A DNA stretch of 35,073 bases from JAGQNK01 sp964573155. GTDB taxonomy: Bacteria > Patescibacteriota > Saccharimonadia > Saccharimonadales > JAGQNK01. Under the pieces are notes generated by a model, which saw only the letters and a program-made list of their open reading frames with translations, did not search any database and had not been told where the DNA came from. The stretch lies in NCBI GenBank assembly GCA_964573155.1, contig CAZNIN010000005.1:1-35073 (forward strand), read 5' to 3'. Below are positions 6,474 to 13,674 of the stretch, piece by piece; the stretch's first letter is position 1; every line of letters starts with the position of its first letter. Position numbers and translations under genes: made by a program.

Positions 6474-7987
6474 CGTTAGAGATCATGGGAGCGGGTGAGA
6501 GTGTGCTGCTTACCGGACCTGCGGGCTCCGGTAAGACGTACGTGCTAAATGAATTTATTCGCCGGGCTAAACAGGAGGGAAAACACGTGTCAGTTACGGC
6601 GACAACCGGACTGGCAGCGACACACCTGAACGGCAATACGATTCACGCTTGGAGCGGAATTGGTATACACGATGAGCTACCGCGCAATTTTCATGAACAT
6701 TTGCTCAAAGGACGTCGCGATACAATCCAGAAAACCGACGTGCTCATAATAGACGAGGTTTCAATGCTGCACGACTATCGACTGGATATGGTGGATGAGA
6801 TTGCTCGCAAAGTTCGTGAGACGGATGCACCATTTGGTGGTATTCAGGTGGTGTTGTGCGGAGACTTTTTTCAGCTGCCCCCCGTTACGAGAAGTGACAG
6901 CCGCCCGGGTGGATTTGTCGTGAACGCAAATGTTTGGCGAGAGCTTGATCCTGTAGTCTGCTATTTGAGTGAACAACACCGACAAAACGATGACGAATAT
7001 TTGGAAATTTTAAATGCCATGCGTGCTGGTGATGTTCGTCGTCGCCACGCCGAAGCACTGCTAGCTCGCCAAGGTGCCTATGATCCTTTCGAGGAAGCGA
7101 CGGAACTGCATACAACCAATGTGGATGTTGACACAATCAATCAACAACGATTACGTCAGCTGGATGGCGATGCGCATGTGTACGAGATGAGCACGAGCGG
7201 CAAATCAAATTACGTCGATACGCTTAAACGGTCCTGCCTGGCGCAAGACGAACTGGTGCTAAAAGAAGGTGCGCTAGTCATGTGCATACGCAATAATCCG
7301 GAAAAAAAGTACGTCAACGGATCACTTGGTACAGTAGTGTCATTCGAGAAAGAAACGGATTATCCGATTGTGGAACTAAAGAACGGTCGTAAAATCACTA
7401 TCGCGCCCGAAACCTGGGAGCTACGTGATGGCGACAAAAAACGCGCGGCACTCAGCCAAATCCCACTTCGCTTGGCCTGGGCAATTACCGTACATAAGAG
7501 TCAGGGAATGACCTTAGATGCGGCGAGGGTTGATTTGCGAAAGGCATTTGTCGAAGGTATGGGTTACGTAGCGCTCAGTCGAGTACGAAGTCTCGAAACG
7601 CTTAGTTTGGCCGGTATCAACCAGATGGCGCTTCGCGTTAGTTCGGACGCGCTGACAATTGATGAAACTCTGCGCAGCAAAGCGGCGAAAGATGCTGCAC
7701 GGTTCGAGCATTTGCGCGCACAAGCAGCAGAAAGAGCTAAACTACGAGAAAAAAGTGCTATTAAGTCCGACTCATGGAGTGAAAAACTATACAAAATGCG
7801 GGCAAAATTCCCAAATGCTTACAAACCGTGGAGCGAGGCTGACGATAGACGGTTGGTGGAGCTTTTTGGCAATGGTAAGGAAGTCGCGATAAAGGAACTG
7901 ACAGAGATTTTTGGTCGTCATCCCGGCTCGATTCGCGCCCGGATAAAGAAACATTTCGGTGAAGATGCGGTGCAGATAAAAAACTAG
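6458..7987 (+). CDS. Pif1/RecD2-type SF1 helicase with extra C-terminal domain
   Basis: 509 residues from GTG 6458 (AGAAAGG lies upstream). Superfamily 1 helicase motifs appear in order: Walker A GPAGSGKT (20-27), TATTGLAA (Ia), VLIIDEVSM (Walker B), CGDFFQLPPV (III), YLSEQHRQ (IV), and in the C-terminal half AWAITVHKSQGMTLD (V) and VALSRVRSLETL (VI). This is the Pif1/TraA-like 5'-3' DNA helicase arrangement. After motif VI about 110 residues form a basic linker and a small KPWSEADDRRLVELFGNGKE unit resembling a Myb/SANT three-helix DNA-binding module. It overlaps the SanA-like gene by 16 nt. Role: unwinding structured DNA or replication/repair intermediates. Confidence 0.9.
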   Translation: MDQTLALEIMGAGESVLLTGPAGSGKTYVLNEFIRRAKQEGKHVSVTATTGLAATHLNGNTIHAWSGIGIHDELPRNFHEHLLKGRRDTIQKTDVLIIDEVSMLHDYRLDMVDEIARKVRETDAPFGGIQVVLCGDFFQLPPVTRSDSRPGGFVVNANVWRELDPVVCYLSEQHRQNDDEYLEILNAMRAGDVRRRHAEALLARQGAYDPFEEATELHTTNVDVDTINQQRLRQLDGDAHVYEMSTSGKSNYVDTLKRSCLAQDELVLKEGALVMCIRNNPEKKYVNGSLGTVVSFEKETDYPIVELKNGRKITIAPETWELRDGDKKRAALSQIPLRLAWAITVHKSQGMTLDAARVDLRKAFVEGMGYVALSRVRSLETLSLAGINQMALRVSSDALTIDETLRSKAAKDAARFEHLRAQAAERAKLREKSAIKSDSWSEKLYKMRAKFPNAYKPWSEADDRRLVELFGNGKEVAIKELTEIFGRHPGSIRARIKKHFGEDAVQIKN

Positions 7988-8058
7988 CTGTCAAAAACAG
8001 TAAAAAGGTGTACCATCAAAGTAGACCATACCAGTGGTCAGCTAACGAGGAATCTGTC

Positions 8059-8439
8059 ATGTTAAGCGAAGTGCCGCTTTACGCAACCATTCCTGTCAAA
8101 GACTTGAAAAAGTCGATGGATTTTTACGGCAGAACGCTCGGTATGGATATCATTGATCAAGACGACAACGGTGTATGGTTCCGAGCTGGAAATACACGGT
8201 TTGCTTTATACGAAACAAAATTAGCCGGCACTGGTAAAGCTCCGGCCGCAATATGGTTAGTGTATCAGCCGGAAAAGCTAGTTGAAGTGCTGAAGGCCAG
8301 GGGAGTGAAGTTTGAAGAGCGAGACAGTAGAGGGCAGAAAGTAGTTTCAGGGGATGAATTGCTTATGCGAGGAAAATATAAGGCCGCATGGTTCAAAGAT
8401 CCTAGCGGCAATATCATATGCATAGCAGGACATCATTAA
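8059..8439 (+). CDS. VOC (glyoxalase/bleomycin-resistance) family protein
   Basis: 126 residues from ATG 8059, chosen because GAGG at 8047-8050 is well placed; a longer GTG-initiated frame from 8008 would add a non-conserved stretch. The protein has two beta-alpha-beta-beta-beta units: YATIPVKDLKKSMDFYGRTLGMDII opens the first and LVEVLKARGVKF the second, ending AWFKDPSGNIICI, the classic VOC terminus (FxDPxGN). VOC proteins are dimeric metal-dependent or binding proteins; the substrate is not inferable. A dyad GACCA-TACCAG-TGGTC lies upstream at about 8025-8040 and may be a leader hairpin or operator. Confidence 0.85.
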   Translation: MLSEVPLYATIPVKDLKKSMDFYGRTLGMDIIDQDDNGVWFRAGNTRFALYETKLAGTGKAPAAIWLVYQPEKLVEVLKARGVKFEERDSRGQKVVSGDELLMRGKYKAAWFKDPSGNIICIAGHH

Positions 8440-8459
8440 TTAAATGATACACTGATGGC

Positions 8460-9041
8460 ATGAGACGTCGCAGACAGAAGCATGTGTATGCATTCATTGA
8501 CAGTCAGAATTTAGTCGTGAGCGTGCAAAAACTTGGCTGGAAAATAGATTGGCGCAAATTCCGTGAATATTTGACTGAAAAATATGGCGTGACCAAGGCT
8601 TTTATGTTCATTGGCTATGTGCCGGAGTTTGAAGACATGTACGTGCAGCTACATGATGCTGGCTATATGGTGGTTCTCAAGCCGACATTTGACATGACTC
8701 GGCCGCGGCCAGAGCAGATCGAAAAAAACGACAACACCGCAAAACCCGAGAAGGAAGAAGATAAAAAAACAAAGGGCAATATCGATGCCGATCTAGTGTT
8801 GTGGGCAATGAAAGAGCTCAAAAGCTATCATAAGGCTGTAATTGTTTCTGGCGATGGGGATTTTTACTCCCTAGTTGAATATCTAGAGCGAGAAGGTAAA
8901 TTACTTAAAATATTGGCGCCGACCGGACACTACTCTAGTTTGTACAATGCGTATGATACATATGTTGACCGTATAGACCAGCATAAACGTGAGCTTGCGT
9001 ATTACGACCGACGTAAGCGCAAACACAAATTACCCGATTAA
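8460..9041 (+). CDS. NYN-domain (LabA/DUF88) putative ribonuclease
   Basis: 193 residues. The PIN-like NYN fold is visible from its acidic residues: Asp14 in AFIDSQN, the Asp pair in NIDADLVLWAM, and SGDGDFYSLVEYL, which together build the metal site of this nuclease family (Nedd4-BP1/YacP/LabA type). A Lys/Glu-rich insert (PEKEEDKKTKGN) precedes the second motif. The basic C-terminus (DRRKRKHKL) suggests nucleic-acid binding. Likely role: metal-dependent RNA cleavage or turnover; the substrate is unknown. A possible extended -10 (TGATACACT, 8445-8453) sits 6 nt before the ATG, implying a leaderless transcript. Confidence 0.87.
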   Translation: MRRRRQKHVYAFIDSQNLVVSVQKLGWKIDWRKFREYLTEKYGVTKAFMFIGYVPEFEDMYVQLHDAGYMVVLKPTFDMTRPRPEQIEKNDNTAKPEKEEDKKTKGNIDADLVLWAMKELKSYHKAVIVSGDGDFYSLVEYLEREGKLLKILAPTGHYSSLYNAYDTYVDRIDQHKRELAYYDRRKRKHKLPD

Positions 9042-9126
9042 TATCTGATTTTTCTAGACTTGTAGCTTATTTCGCTGCTTTTCTACGCACTGTAATACAG
9101 AATGCGAGGAGAGGGAGGATTTAATT

Positions 9127-9837
9127 ATGTCGCAAAAAAAAGATTACAGGGATATCACGGCTTTGTTTTTTAACTGTACGCTCAAAAAGTCACCGGGACG
9201 AAGCAATACAGATGGCTTAATTGAAGCTAGCCGTAATATCATGATCAAGCAAGGCGTGCATGTTGATGTTGTTCGACCTATTGATTTGGATATTGCATCC
9301 GGAGTGTATCCTGATATGCGAGAGCACGGATGGGAGACTGACGCATGGCCTGGTATATACAAGCAGGTATTAGCGGCGGACATTCTGGTGCTGGCCGGAC
9401 CAATCTGGCTTGGGGATAATAGTTCGCAAACAAAGAAAATAATTGAACGGCTCTATAGTAACTCCGGCGATCTGAATGATGCCGGTCAGAGCATATTTTA
9501 TGGAAAAGTTGGTGGAGCTCTCGTAACTGGCAACGAAGATGGTGCCAAGCACTGTGCGATGGATATTCTCTACAGTTTGCAGCATATTGGTTTTACGATT
9601 CCGCCACAAGCTGATGCATACTGGGTTGGCGAAGCTGGGCCGGGACCGAGTTATTTGGACAAAGACTCAGGTGGCCCGGAGAATGATTTTACGAATCGCA
9701 ATGTTACTTTTATGACGTGGAACCTTTTGCACATGGCACAGCTTCTGAAAGACAAAGGCATACCCGCACACGGAAACCAAAGAGATAAGTGGGATGCTGG
9801 GACGCGGTTTGACTTCGAGAACCCGGAATACAGATAG
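9127..9837 (+). CDS. Flavodoxin-like NAD(P)H-dependent FMN reductase
   Basis: 236 residues with a strong GGAGAGGGAGG ribosome site upstream. The flavodoxin fold of the FMN_red family is clear: strand ALFFNCTLKKSPGRSNTDGLI (phosphate-binding loop with SNT), ADILVLAGPIWLGDNSSQTKKIIERL (the flavin-contacting P-I-W-x-G motif), and GKVGGALVTGNEDGAKH. The C-terminal part with Asp/Gly/Pro-rich loops (EAGPGPSYLDKDSGG) matches a common NAD(P)H-dependent oxidoreductase subgroup. It is cytosolic and reduces flavin, quinone or azo substrates in homologues; the physiological substrate is unknown. It follows the NYN gene after 85 nt. Confidence 0.88.
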   Translation: MSQKKDYRDITALFFNCTLKKSPGRSNTDGLIEASRNIMIKQGVHVDVVRPIDLDIASGVYPDMREHGWETDAWPGIYKQVLAADILVLAGPIWLGDNSSQTKKIIERLYSNSGDLNDAGQSIFYGKVGGALVTGNEDGAKHCAMDILYSLQHIGFTIPPQADAYWVGEAGPGPSYLDKDSGGPENDFTNRNVTFMTWNLLHMAQLLKDKGIPAHGNQRDKWDAGTRFDFENPEYR

Positions 9838-9874
9838 GTGTATTGAGTCCCTGAGGGGCTAAACAGAAGTAAGA

Positions 9875-9883
9875 TGCTATAAT
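9875..9883 (+). promoter_or_regulatory. Extended -10 TGCTATAAT, leaderless GH1/yvcK promoter
   Basis: A perfect extended -10 (TG-C-TATAAT) ends 8 nt before the ATG at 9892. A short AGTCCC/GGGGCT hairpin just upstream (about 9846-9860) could end the preceding transcript, though it lacks a T-run. Confidence 0.65.
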
Positions 9884-9891
9884 CGAGGGCA

Positions 9892-11157
9892 ATGAACGAA
9901 AAAAATAATAAATTCTTCCCGAAGCACTTTTTCTGGGGGGCAAGCACGGCGACACATCAGGTAGAAGGAGGCAACGAGAACCAGTGGACGGTATGGGAGT
10001 TAGCTAATGCGCGTGAATTTTCACAGCTTGCTCATACACGACTAGGTGATTTACCGGACTGGGACAAGATAAAGATCCATGCTGAAACACCCGAGAACTA
10101 TATATCTGGTCGAGGCGTAGAGCATTTCAAGCGGTACAAAGAAGACTTCGATATTATAGAAAAACTCAATCTTAACGCTTTTCGCTTTGGCATAGAGTGG
10201 TCCCGCATTGAGCCAGAAGAGGGCAAGTGGAATGAAGCTGCGATAGAGCACTATCGAAAGTATATTCACGAGTTGCGTTCGAGGCGTATCGAACCTTTTG
10301 CAAATCTTTGGCACTGGACAATGCCGGTGTGGTTTGAAGAAAAGGGCGGTTTCAAGAAGCGTGAGAACATCGCCTACTTTACCCGTTTTGTGCAGAAGAT
10401 TGCCGATGAGATGGTCGAGGATCTAACATATATCATCACACTCAATGAGGCAAACGTGTATACAACATTCAGTTTTGTCGTTGGGGAGTGGCCGCCCGAG
10501 GAAAAAAACTTATGGACCGGTATTAAGGTCTATCGAAACTTGCTTAGGGCGCACAAAGAAGCATACAGAATTCTGAAACAGCGAAAGCCGCAATTACAAA
10601 TCGGCTTGGCTGCACAGCTTGCTAATATTCAAGCTAAGCGACCCCACAATCTCATTGATACGACAGCTACCAAGTGGATGCGCTACTATTGGAACTGGTG
10701 GTTCTTGAATCGCTGTCGAAACGAACAGGATTTTATAGGTTTCAATTATTATTTCAGCGACTATTACCGCGGCTTTATGCGTGATAATCCAAAAGTGCCG
10801 CTGAACGATTTGGGGTGGTATATGGAGCCGGAGGGGCTATATCCGCTGCTACTAAGGGTTTGGTCGCACTACAAAAAGCCAATTTTTATTACCGAAAACG
10901 GATTAGCTGACGCCAGTGATGACTATCGCCGCTGGTGGCTGGAAGAGACGATTGTCGCGATGGAAAAAGCAATAAGTGAAGGCGTCGACTTACGTGGTTA
11001 TCTGCACTGGAGCCTGCTTGATAATTTTGAATGGAAGTATGGCTGGTGGCCGAAGTTTGGGCTGGTAGAAGTTGACCGACAGAACAATATGAAGCGCACA
11101 ATTAGACCAAGCGCCAAGTGGTTTGCCGGCCGTATAAAGCAAATTAGGCAAGGGTAG
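9892..11157 (+). CDS. Glycoside hydrolase family 1 (beta-glucosidase type)
   Basis: 421 residues, a near-complete GH1 barrel. The N-terminus has FFWGASTATHQVEGGN, the GH1 signature with the Gln/His that bind the sugar. The acid/base Glu is E186 in TLNEAN and the nucleophile is E335 in ITENGLAD, both in the expected strands; the C-terminal DNFEWKYGWWPKFGLV is the conserved aglycone-site strand. There is no signal peptide, so it is intracellular. It probably hydrolyses beta-glucosides/galactosides or phospho-sugars taken up from the host or community. Slightly shorter than typical family members (~450). yvcK begins immediately after its stop (0 nt gap), so the two share one mRNA. Confidence 0.93.
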   Translation: MNEKNNKFFPKHFFWGASTATHQVEGGNENQWTVWELANAREFSQLAHTRLGDLPDWDKIKIHAETPENYISGRGVEHFKRYKEDFDIIEKLNLNAFRFGIEWSRIEPEEGKWNEAAIEHYRKYIHELRSRRIEPFANLWHWTMPVWFEEKGGFKKRENIAYFTRFVQKIADEMVEDLTYIITLNEANVYTTFSFVVGEWPPEEKNLWTGIKVYRNLLRAHKEAYRILKQRKPQLQIGLAAQLANIQAKRPHNLIDTTATKWMRYYWNWWFLNRCRNEQDFIGFNYYFSDYYRGFMRDNPKVPLNDLGWYMEPEGLYPLLLRVWSHYKKPIFITENGLADASDDYRRWWLEETIVAMEKAISEGVDLRGYLHWSLLDNFEWKYGWWPKFGLVEVDRQNNMKRTIRPSAKWFAGRIKQIRQG

Positions 11158-12165
11158 ATGGTGCAACCCAGTCATCCCAGAATCGTGGTCATTGGTGGGG
11201 GGACGGGTAGTTTTACATTGTTGCAGGAGCTCAAAAAGTACACAAAAAATATCACAGCGTTGGTCAATATGGCTGATGATGGTGGCTCAACCGGACAACT
11301 GCGTGATGAATTTGGTGTTCTGCCCCCAGGCGACATACGTCAATGCCTCGTAGCGTTAAGTGAAGCCTCTGAGGAGTTGCGCACACTATTTAATTATCGC
11401 TATCCAGCGGGCGGTACATGGGAAGGACACTCTTTTGGGAACTTGTTTCTCAGTACCGTTGAAATGACTACCAACGATTTCGGCGAAGCAGTTAAGCTCG
11501 CAAGTAAAGTGTTAAATATCCGCGGTAAAGTCGTGCCAATGACGCTCACGAACTGTAAGCTCGTAATGGATTTGGATGGTGACCGGACTATAGGCCAGTA
11601 CAAAATAGAAGAAACACCTTTCAATGCCAAGCAGCATCCTCCACAGCTATGGCTCGAGCCCAAAGCTGTAATTAATCCCGACGCAAAGCGGGCGATCTCA
11701 AAAGCTGATCTTATTGTAATTGCCCCCGGCAATTTATATGCGTCGCTCATGCCGGCATTGTTAGTTGATGGTGTTAAAGAGGCTCTAGTGACTGCAGCAG
11801 CACCTGTGGCGTATGTATGTAATCTCATCAATAAACCACACCATACTGCTGAATTTGCAGTCCACGATTATGTTTCGGAGTTGGAGCGTTTCATTGGACA
11901 GGGAACTATCGATGCTGTGCTCTACAACACGATGATGCCATCTCGTAATCAACTGGAGAAGTATGCTCTTGATGGCGAATTTCCCGTAGTTGTAGATGAG
12001 CAGGCTCTTCGGAATACCCATTACCAGGCAATCGGCGGTCGATTCTTGGCTCAAAAAGGCGCAAAACGTGATGATAACGACACGTTCATCCATCGTTCAC
12101 TTATCCGTCATGATGCGAGAGCTGTAGCGATGCGTCTCATCGACTTGTTTCCACACGAGGGTTGA
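11158..12165 (+). CDS. yvcK: YvcK/CofD-like gluconeogenesis and morphogenesis factor
   Basis: 335 residues. The signature RIVVIGGGTGSFTLLQELKK at the N-terminus is the nucleotide/UDP-sugar-binding loop, followed by NMADDGGSTGQLRDEFG and PPGDIRQCLVALS, the invariant YvcK/CofD motifs. Firmicute YvcK binds UDP-GlcNAc and supports cell-wall synthesis and PBP positioning on gluconeogenic carbon sources. Here it sits just upstream of the dcw cluster, consistent with an envelope role. ATG 11158 directly follows the GH1 stop. Its TGA stop (12163-12165) lies inside the -35 of the next promoter. Confidence 0.93.
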   Translation: MVQPSHPRIVVIGGGTGSFTLLQELKKYTKNITALVNMADDGGSTGQLRDEFGVLPPGDIRQCLVALSEASEELRTLFNYRYPAGGTWEGHSFGNLFLSTVEMTTNDFGEAVKLASKVLNIRGKVVPMTLTNCKLVMDLDGDRTIGQYKIEETPFNAKQHPPQLWLEPKAVINPDAKRAISKADLIVIAPGNLYASLMPALLVDGVKEALVTAAAPVAYVCNLINKPHHTAEFAVHDYVSELERFIGQGTIDAVLYNTMMPSRNQLEKYALDGEFPVVVDEQALRNTHYQAIGGRFLAQKGAKRDDNDTFIHRSLIRHDARAVAMRLIDLFPHEG

Positions 12166-12191
12166 CAAAACCATAATCGTTGTGCTATAAT
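12162..12191 (+). promoter_or_regulatory. Promoter TTGACA-18-TGC-TATAAT
   Basis: Consensus -35 TTGACA (12162-12167) and consensus -10 TATAAT (12186-12191) with TG-C extension are 18 nt apart. This is the strongest sigma70-type promoter in the window. ATG 12201 follows 9 nt after the -10, so the leader is about 3 nt or less. Confidence 0.85.
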
Positions 12192-12200
12192 ATATTGATT

Positions 12201-12635
12201 ATGAGAAAAGAAGCAACTTCAGCAAATCTAAATCAGCAAATACCATCACGTCGGTTCCGTAGGGGAATGGCGCTAGCTTTACTAGGGACTGGAGCTATTA
12301 TCGGTGGTACGGCAACGCATGTCGTAGAAGGGGCAATTGATAACGCCCGTGCAAATGCTGCACAACCTGCTTGTGATGTTCCTATTCACTCAGGTGATAC
12401 GATTAACGGCATAGAATCCCGCATCAAACGCGCAGGTGATGATGTTCGGGGTGAAGATGTAGAAGTGATAACACCCGGAGGGCGGGTGAGGAATGGCTAC
12501 GAAGATCCGCGCTTTTTTGTAGACGGATCCATGGCGGCGCAAGCTGGTGACATTGCTCGGATTCAAAATGTGGATCCAAACGTATGTCTGAAGGTCGGTG
12601 GAGTAATTCTGAATGATGACGGCAGCCGCAAATAA
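12201..12635 (+). CDS. Membrane-anchored/secreted LysM-like small protein
   Basis: 144 residues from ATG 12201; an in-frame TTG at 12180 would lie upstream of the transcription start and is rejected. RRFRRG followed by a hydrophobic helix rich in Ala/Gly (about residues 23-40) is a signal peptide or membrane anchor. The exported part contains HSGDTINGIESRIKRAG and a later DIARIQNVDPNVCLKVGGVI, which together resemble a divergent LysM (GDT-x-x-I start, N-P-x-L-x-x-G end) with an insertion. A peptidoglycan-binding role is therefore plausible but uncertain. Two cysteines could form a disulfide. A very strong promoter and a terminator at 12707 make it monocistronic, so it may be abundant. Confidence 0.75.
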   Translation: MRKEATSANLNQQIPSRRFRRGMALALLGTGAIIGGTATHVVEGAIDNARANAAQPACDVPIHSGDTINGIESRIKRAGDDVRGEDVEVITPGGRVRNGYEDPRFFVDGSMAAQAGDIARIQNVDPNVCLKVGGVILNDDGSRK

Positions 12636-12670
12636 ATGGTGGTGCGATGCCGTGCTCTAACACCACATAT

Positions 12671-12708
12671 TGTGGATAGATAACATACTTTAGTAAAACT
12701 GTGGATAA
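12671..12708 (+). promoter_or_regulatory. Two DnaA-box-like sites ahead of mraZ
   Basis: TGTGGATAG (12671-12679, one mismatch) and TGTGGATAA (12700-12708, exact complement of TTATCCACA) lie in the same orientation, 29 nt apart. The second overlaps the foot of the terminator hairpin. They could bind DnaA and link cluster expression to replication, or be chance. Confidence 0.35.
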
Positions 12709-12731
12709 CAGCCGCAAAACGGCTGTTTTTT
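12707..12731 (+). terminator. Intrinsic terminator after the LysM-like gene
   Basis: AACAGCCG-CAAAA-CGGCTGTT, a perfect 8-bp stem with a 5-nt loop, runs into six Ts. It separates the LysM-like gene from the mraZ promoter. Confidence 0.9.
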
Positions 12732-12744
12732 CTTTATAAAAGAC

Positions 12745-12774
12745 TTGCAAGTGGGTAGTGGTGGGTTGTACACT
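12745..12774 (+). promoter_or_regulatory. mraZ promoter TTGCAA-18-TACACT
   Basis: A -35 TTGCAA (12745-12750) and -10 TACACT (12769-12774) are 18 nt apart. The first two MraZ boxes fill the spacer exactly, so bound MraZ would occlude RNA polymerase. The leader to the GTG at 12864 would be about 83 nt. Confidence 0.6.
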
Positions 12775-12796
12775 CTTGGTAGTGGGTAAACGTGGG
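12751..12796 (+). promoter_or_regulatory. MraZ operator: four GTGGG boxes
   Basis: GTGGG occurs at 12751, 12761, 12782 and 12792: two pairs with an exact 10-nt period, the pairs offset by 31 nt, about three helical turns. E. coli MraZ binds TGGGN direct repeats separated by 5 nt upstream of its own gene, so this matches established operator structure. It implies autoregulation of the dcw cluster. Confidence 0.85.
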
Positions 12797-12863
12797 TAGC
12801 CCAAAAGCAGACTACTCATCCAAAAAAATAAAAACCACTAGCAATTTAAACGGGATGTGAAGC

Positions 12864-13223
12864 GTGGCAGTAGATTATTTCGAGAGAAAGCTTGATGACA
12901 AGCGTAGGTTGACGATTCCAACCGAGCTTCGAACCGAGTTTGCTTCTGGAGTAGTGCTGACACGTGGATTCCAAAATTATCTGCACCTGTATCCGAAATC
13001 GGTCTGGGACGAGCTGATGGAGCCAGAGCTCCAGGGCAATATCCTAGATGAGCGGACAGCGGACCTGAACGTCAAATTCAGGGCGGGCAAGACCGAAGCC
13101 GAGCTGGATCAAAAGCAAGGCAGGGTGGTCATTGAGCAGCATCTTTTGGACTACGCAGGCATTGGCCGCGACATCACCGCAGTACGAGCAGGAAAATACT
13201 GGCGACTCACAGCAGCAGCCTAA
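12864..13223 (+). CDS. mraZ: MraZ transcriptional regulator of the dcw cluster
   Basis: 119 residues from GTG 12864, shorter than the usual ~140-150. It contains two SpoVT-AbrB-like halves: YFERKLDDKRRLTIPTELR at the N-terminus (the DxKxRxxIP DNA-binding loop) and ELDQKQGRVVIEQHLLDYAGI in the second half (the matching DxQGRxxIP-like loop, with EQ replacing the usual Pro region). MraZ forms ring-shaped oligomers binding TGGG repeats; four such boxes lie upstream. Its place at the head of rsmH-ftsL-ftsI fixes the identity. A 451-nt noncoding stretch separates it from rsmH, unusual because the two genes are usually adjacent. Confidence 0.92.
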   Translation: MAVDYFERKLDDKRRLTIPTELRTEFASGVVLTRGFQNYLHLYPKSVWDELMEPELQGNILDERTADLNVKFRAGKTEAELDQKQGRVVIEQHLLDYAGIGRDITAVRAGKYWRLTAAA

Positions 13224-13315
13224 TGTAATTTCCCCGGCAGTTCCTTAACAATTCGGATTAATCGTCAGATAATCAACCAGCTCTATTTGCCGAAAGGTAA
13301 AAGAGCAGCCCGAGA

Positions 13316-13417
13316 CTTTGGCTTTGCCAAAGCCCAGCGCGATGAGAAAAACCGCCAGGTTTGTCTTATTACCAAGGTTAGCTATCTGGCAGTTAGCATA
13401 TGGGCTGAAGGTAACCA
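13316..13417 (+). other. Run of hairpins after mraZ (possible leader RNA or attenuator)
   Basis: Several stems occur in succession: CTTTGGC-TTT-GCCAAAG (13316-13332, perfect 7 bp), AAACC-GCCA-GGTTT near 13349, and GGTTA...TAACC enclosing 13376-13417. The sense strand has no T-run. A 79-codon frame overlapping it (from TTG 13287) has no ribosome site and an unnatural composition, so I treat it as noncoding. Function unknown. Confidence 0.4.
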
Positions 13418-13502
13418 TACAAAAAACCTTAGCACCTTACATCAAAACACCTCCCAAAACTCCACCTCACACATAAGTCTCTCAAAAAGTGATTTTGCTA
13501 TT

Positions 13503-13545
13503 TGGAACGTCGCAGGTTATACATAATAACCCGCAAAAATGTTCC
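13503..13545 (+). other. Long imperfect hairpin upstream of rsmH
   Basis: GGAAC...GTTCC encloses GCAGGTTAT-ACATA-ATAACCCGC, a 9-bp inner stem with one mismatch and a 5-nt loop. It lies in a CA-rich, gene-free stretch about 130 nt before the rsmH start. It may end the mraZ transcript or protect its 3' end, although no U-tract follows. Confidence 0.4.
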
Positions 13546-13615
13546 AAGTATTAATCAAAATCACACCACAAAAACAAAAACATTCACAAAAAACAAAAAG
13601 CTAACTGCTAGATAG

Positions 13616-13656
13616 GTGACCTTGCAAAAATTTCCTTATATAATACTCATATAAGG
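13616..13656 (+). promoter_or_regulatory. rsmH promoter with perfect 8-bp inverted repeat over the -10
   Basis: GTGACC (13616-13621), 17 nt, TATAAT (13639-13644). The -10 is embedded in CCTTATAT (13634-13641) and its perfect inverted copy ATATAAGG (13649-13656), 7-nt spacer. The symmetric 23-bp element looks like a dimeric repressor operator. The ATG at 13675 lies about 24 nt after the predicted +1. Confidence 0.6.
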
Positions 13657-13674
13657 ACAAAAACAAACATTTGC

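Noticed and set aside
13287..13526. 79-codon ORF between mraZ and rsmH
   Set aside because: TTG start, no Shine-Dalgarno, second half reads through CA-rich low-complexity DNA; no family resemblance.
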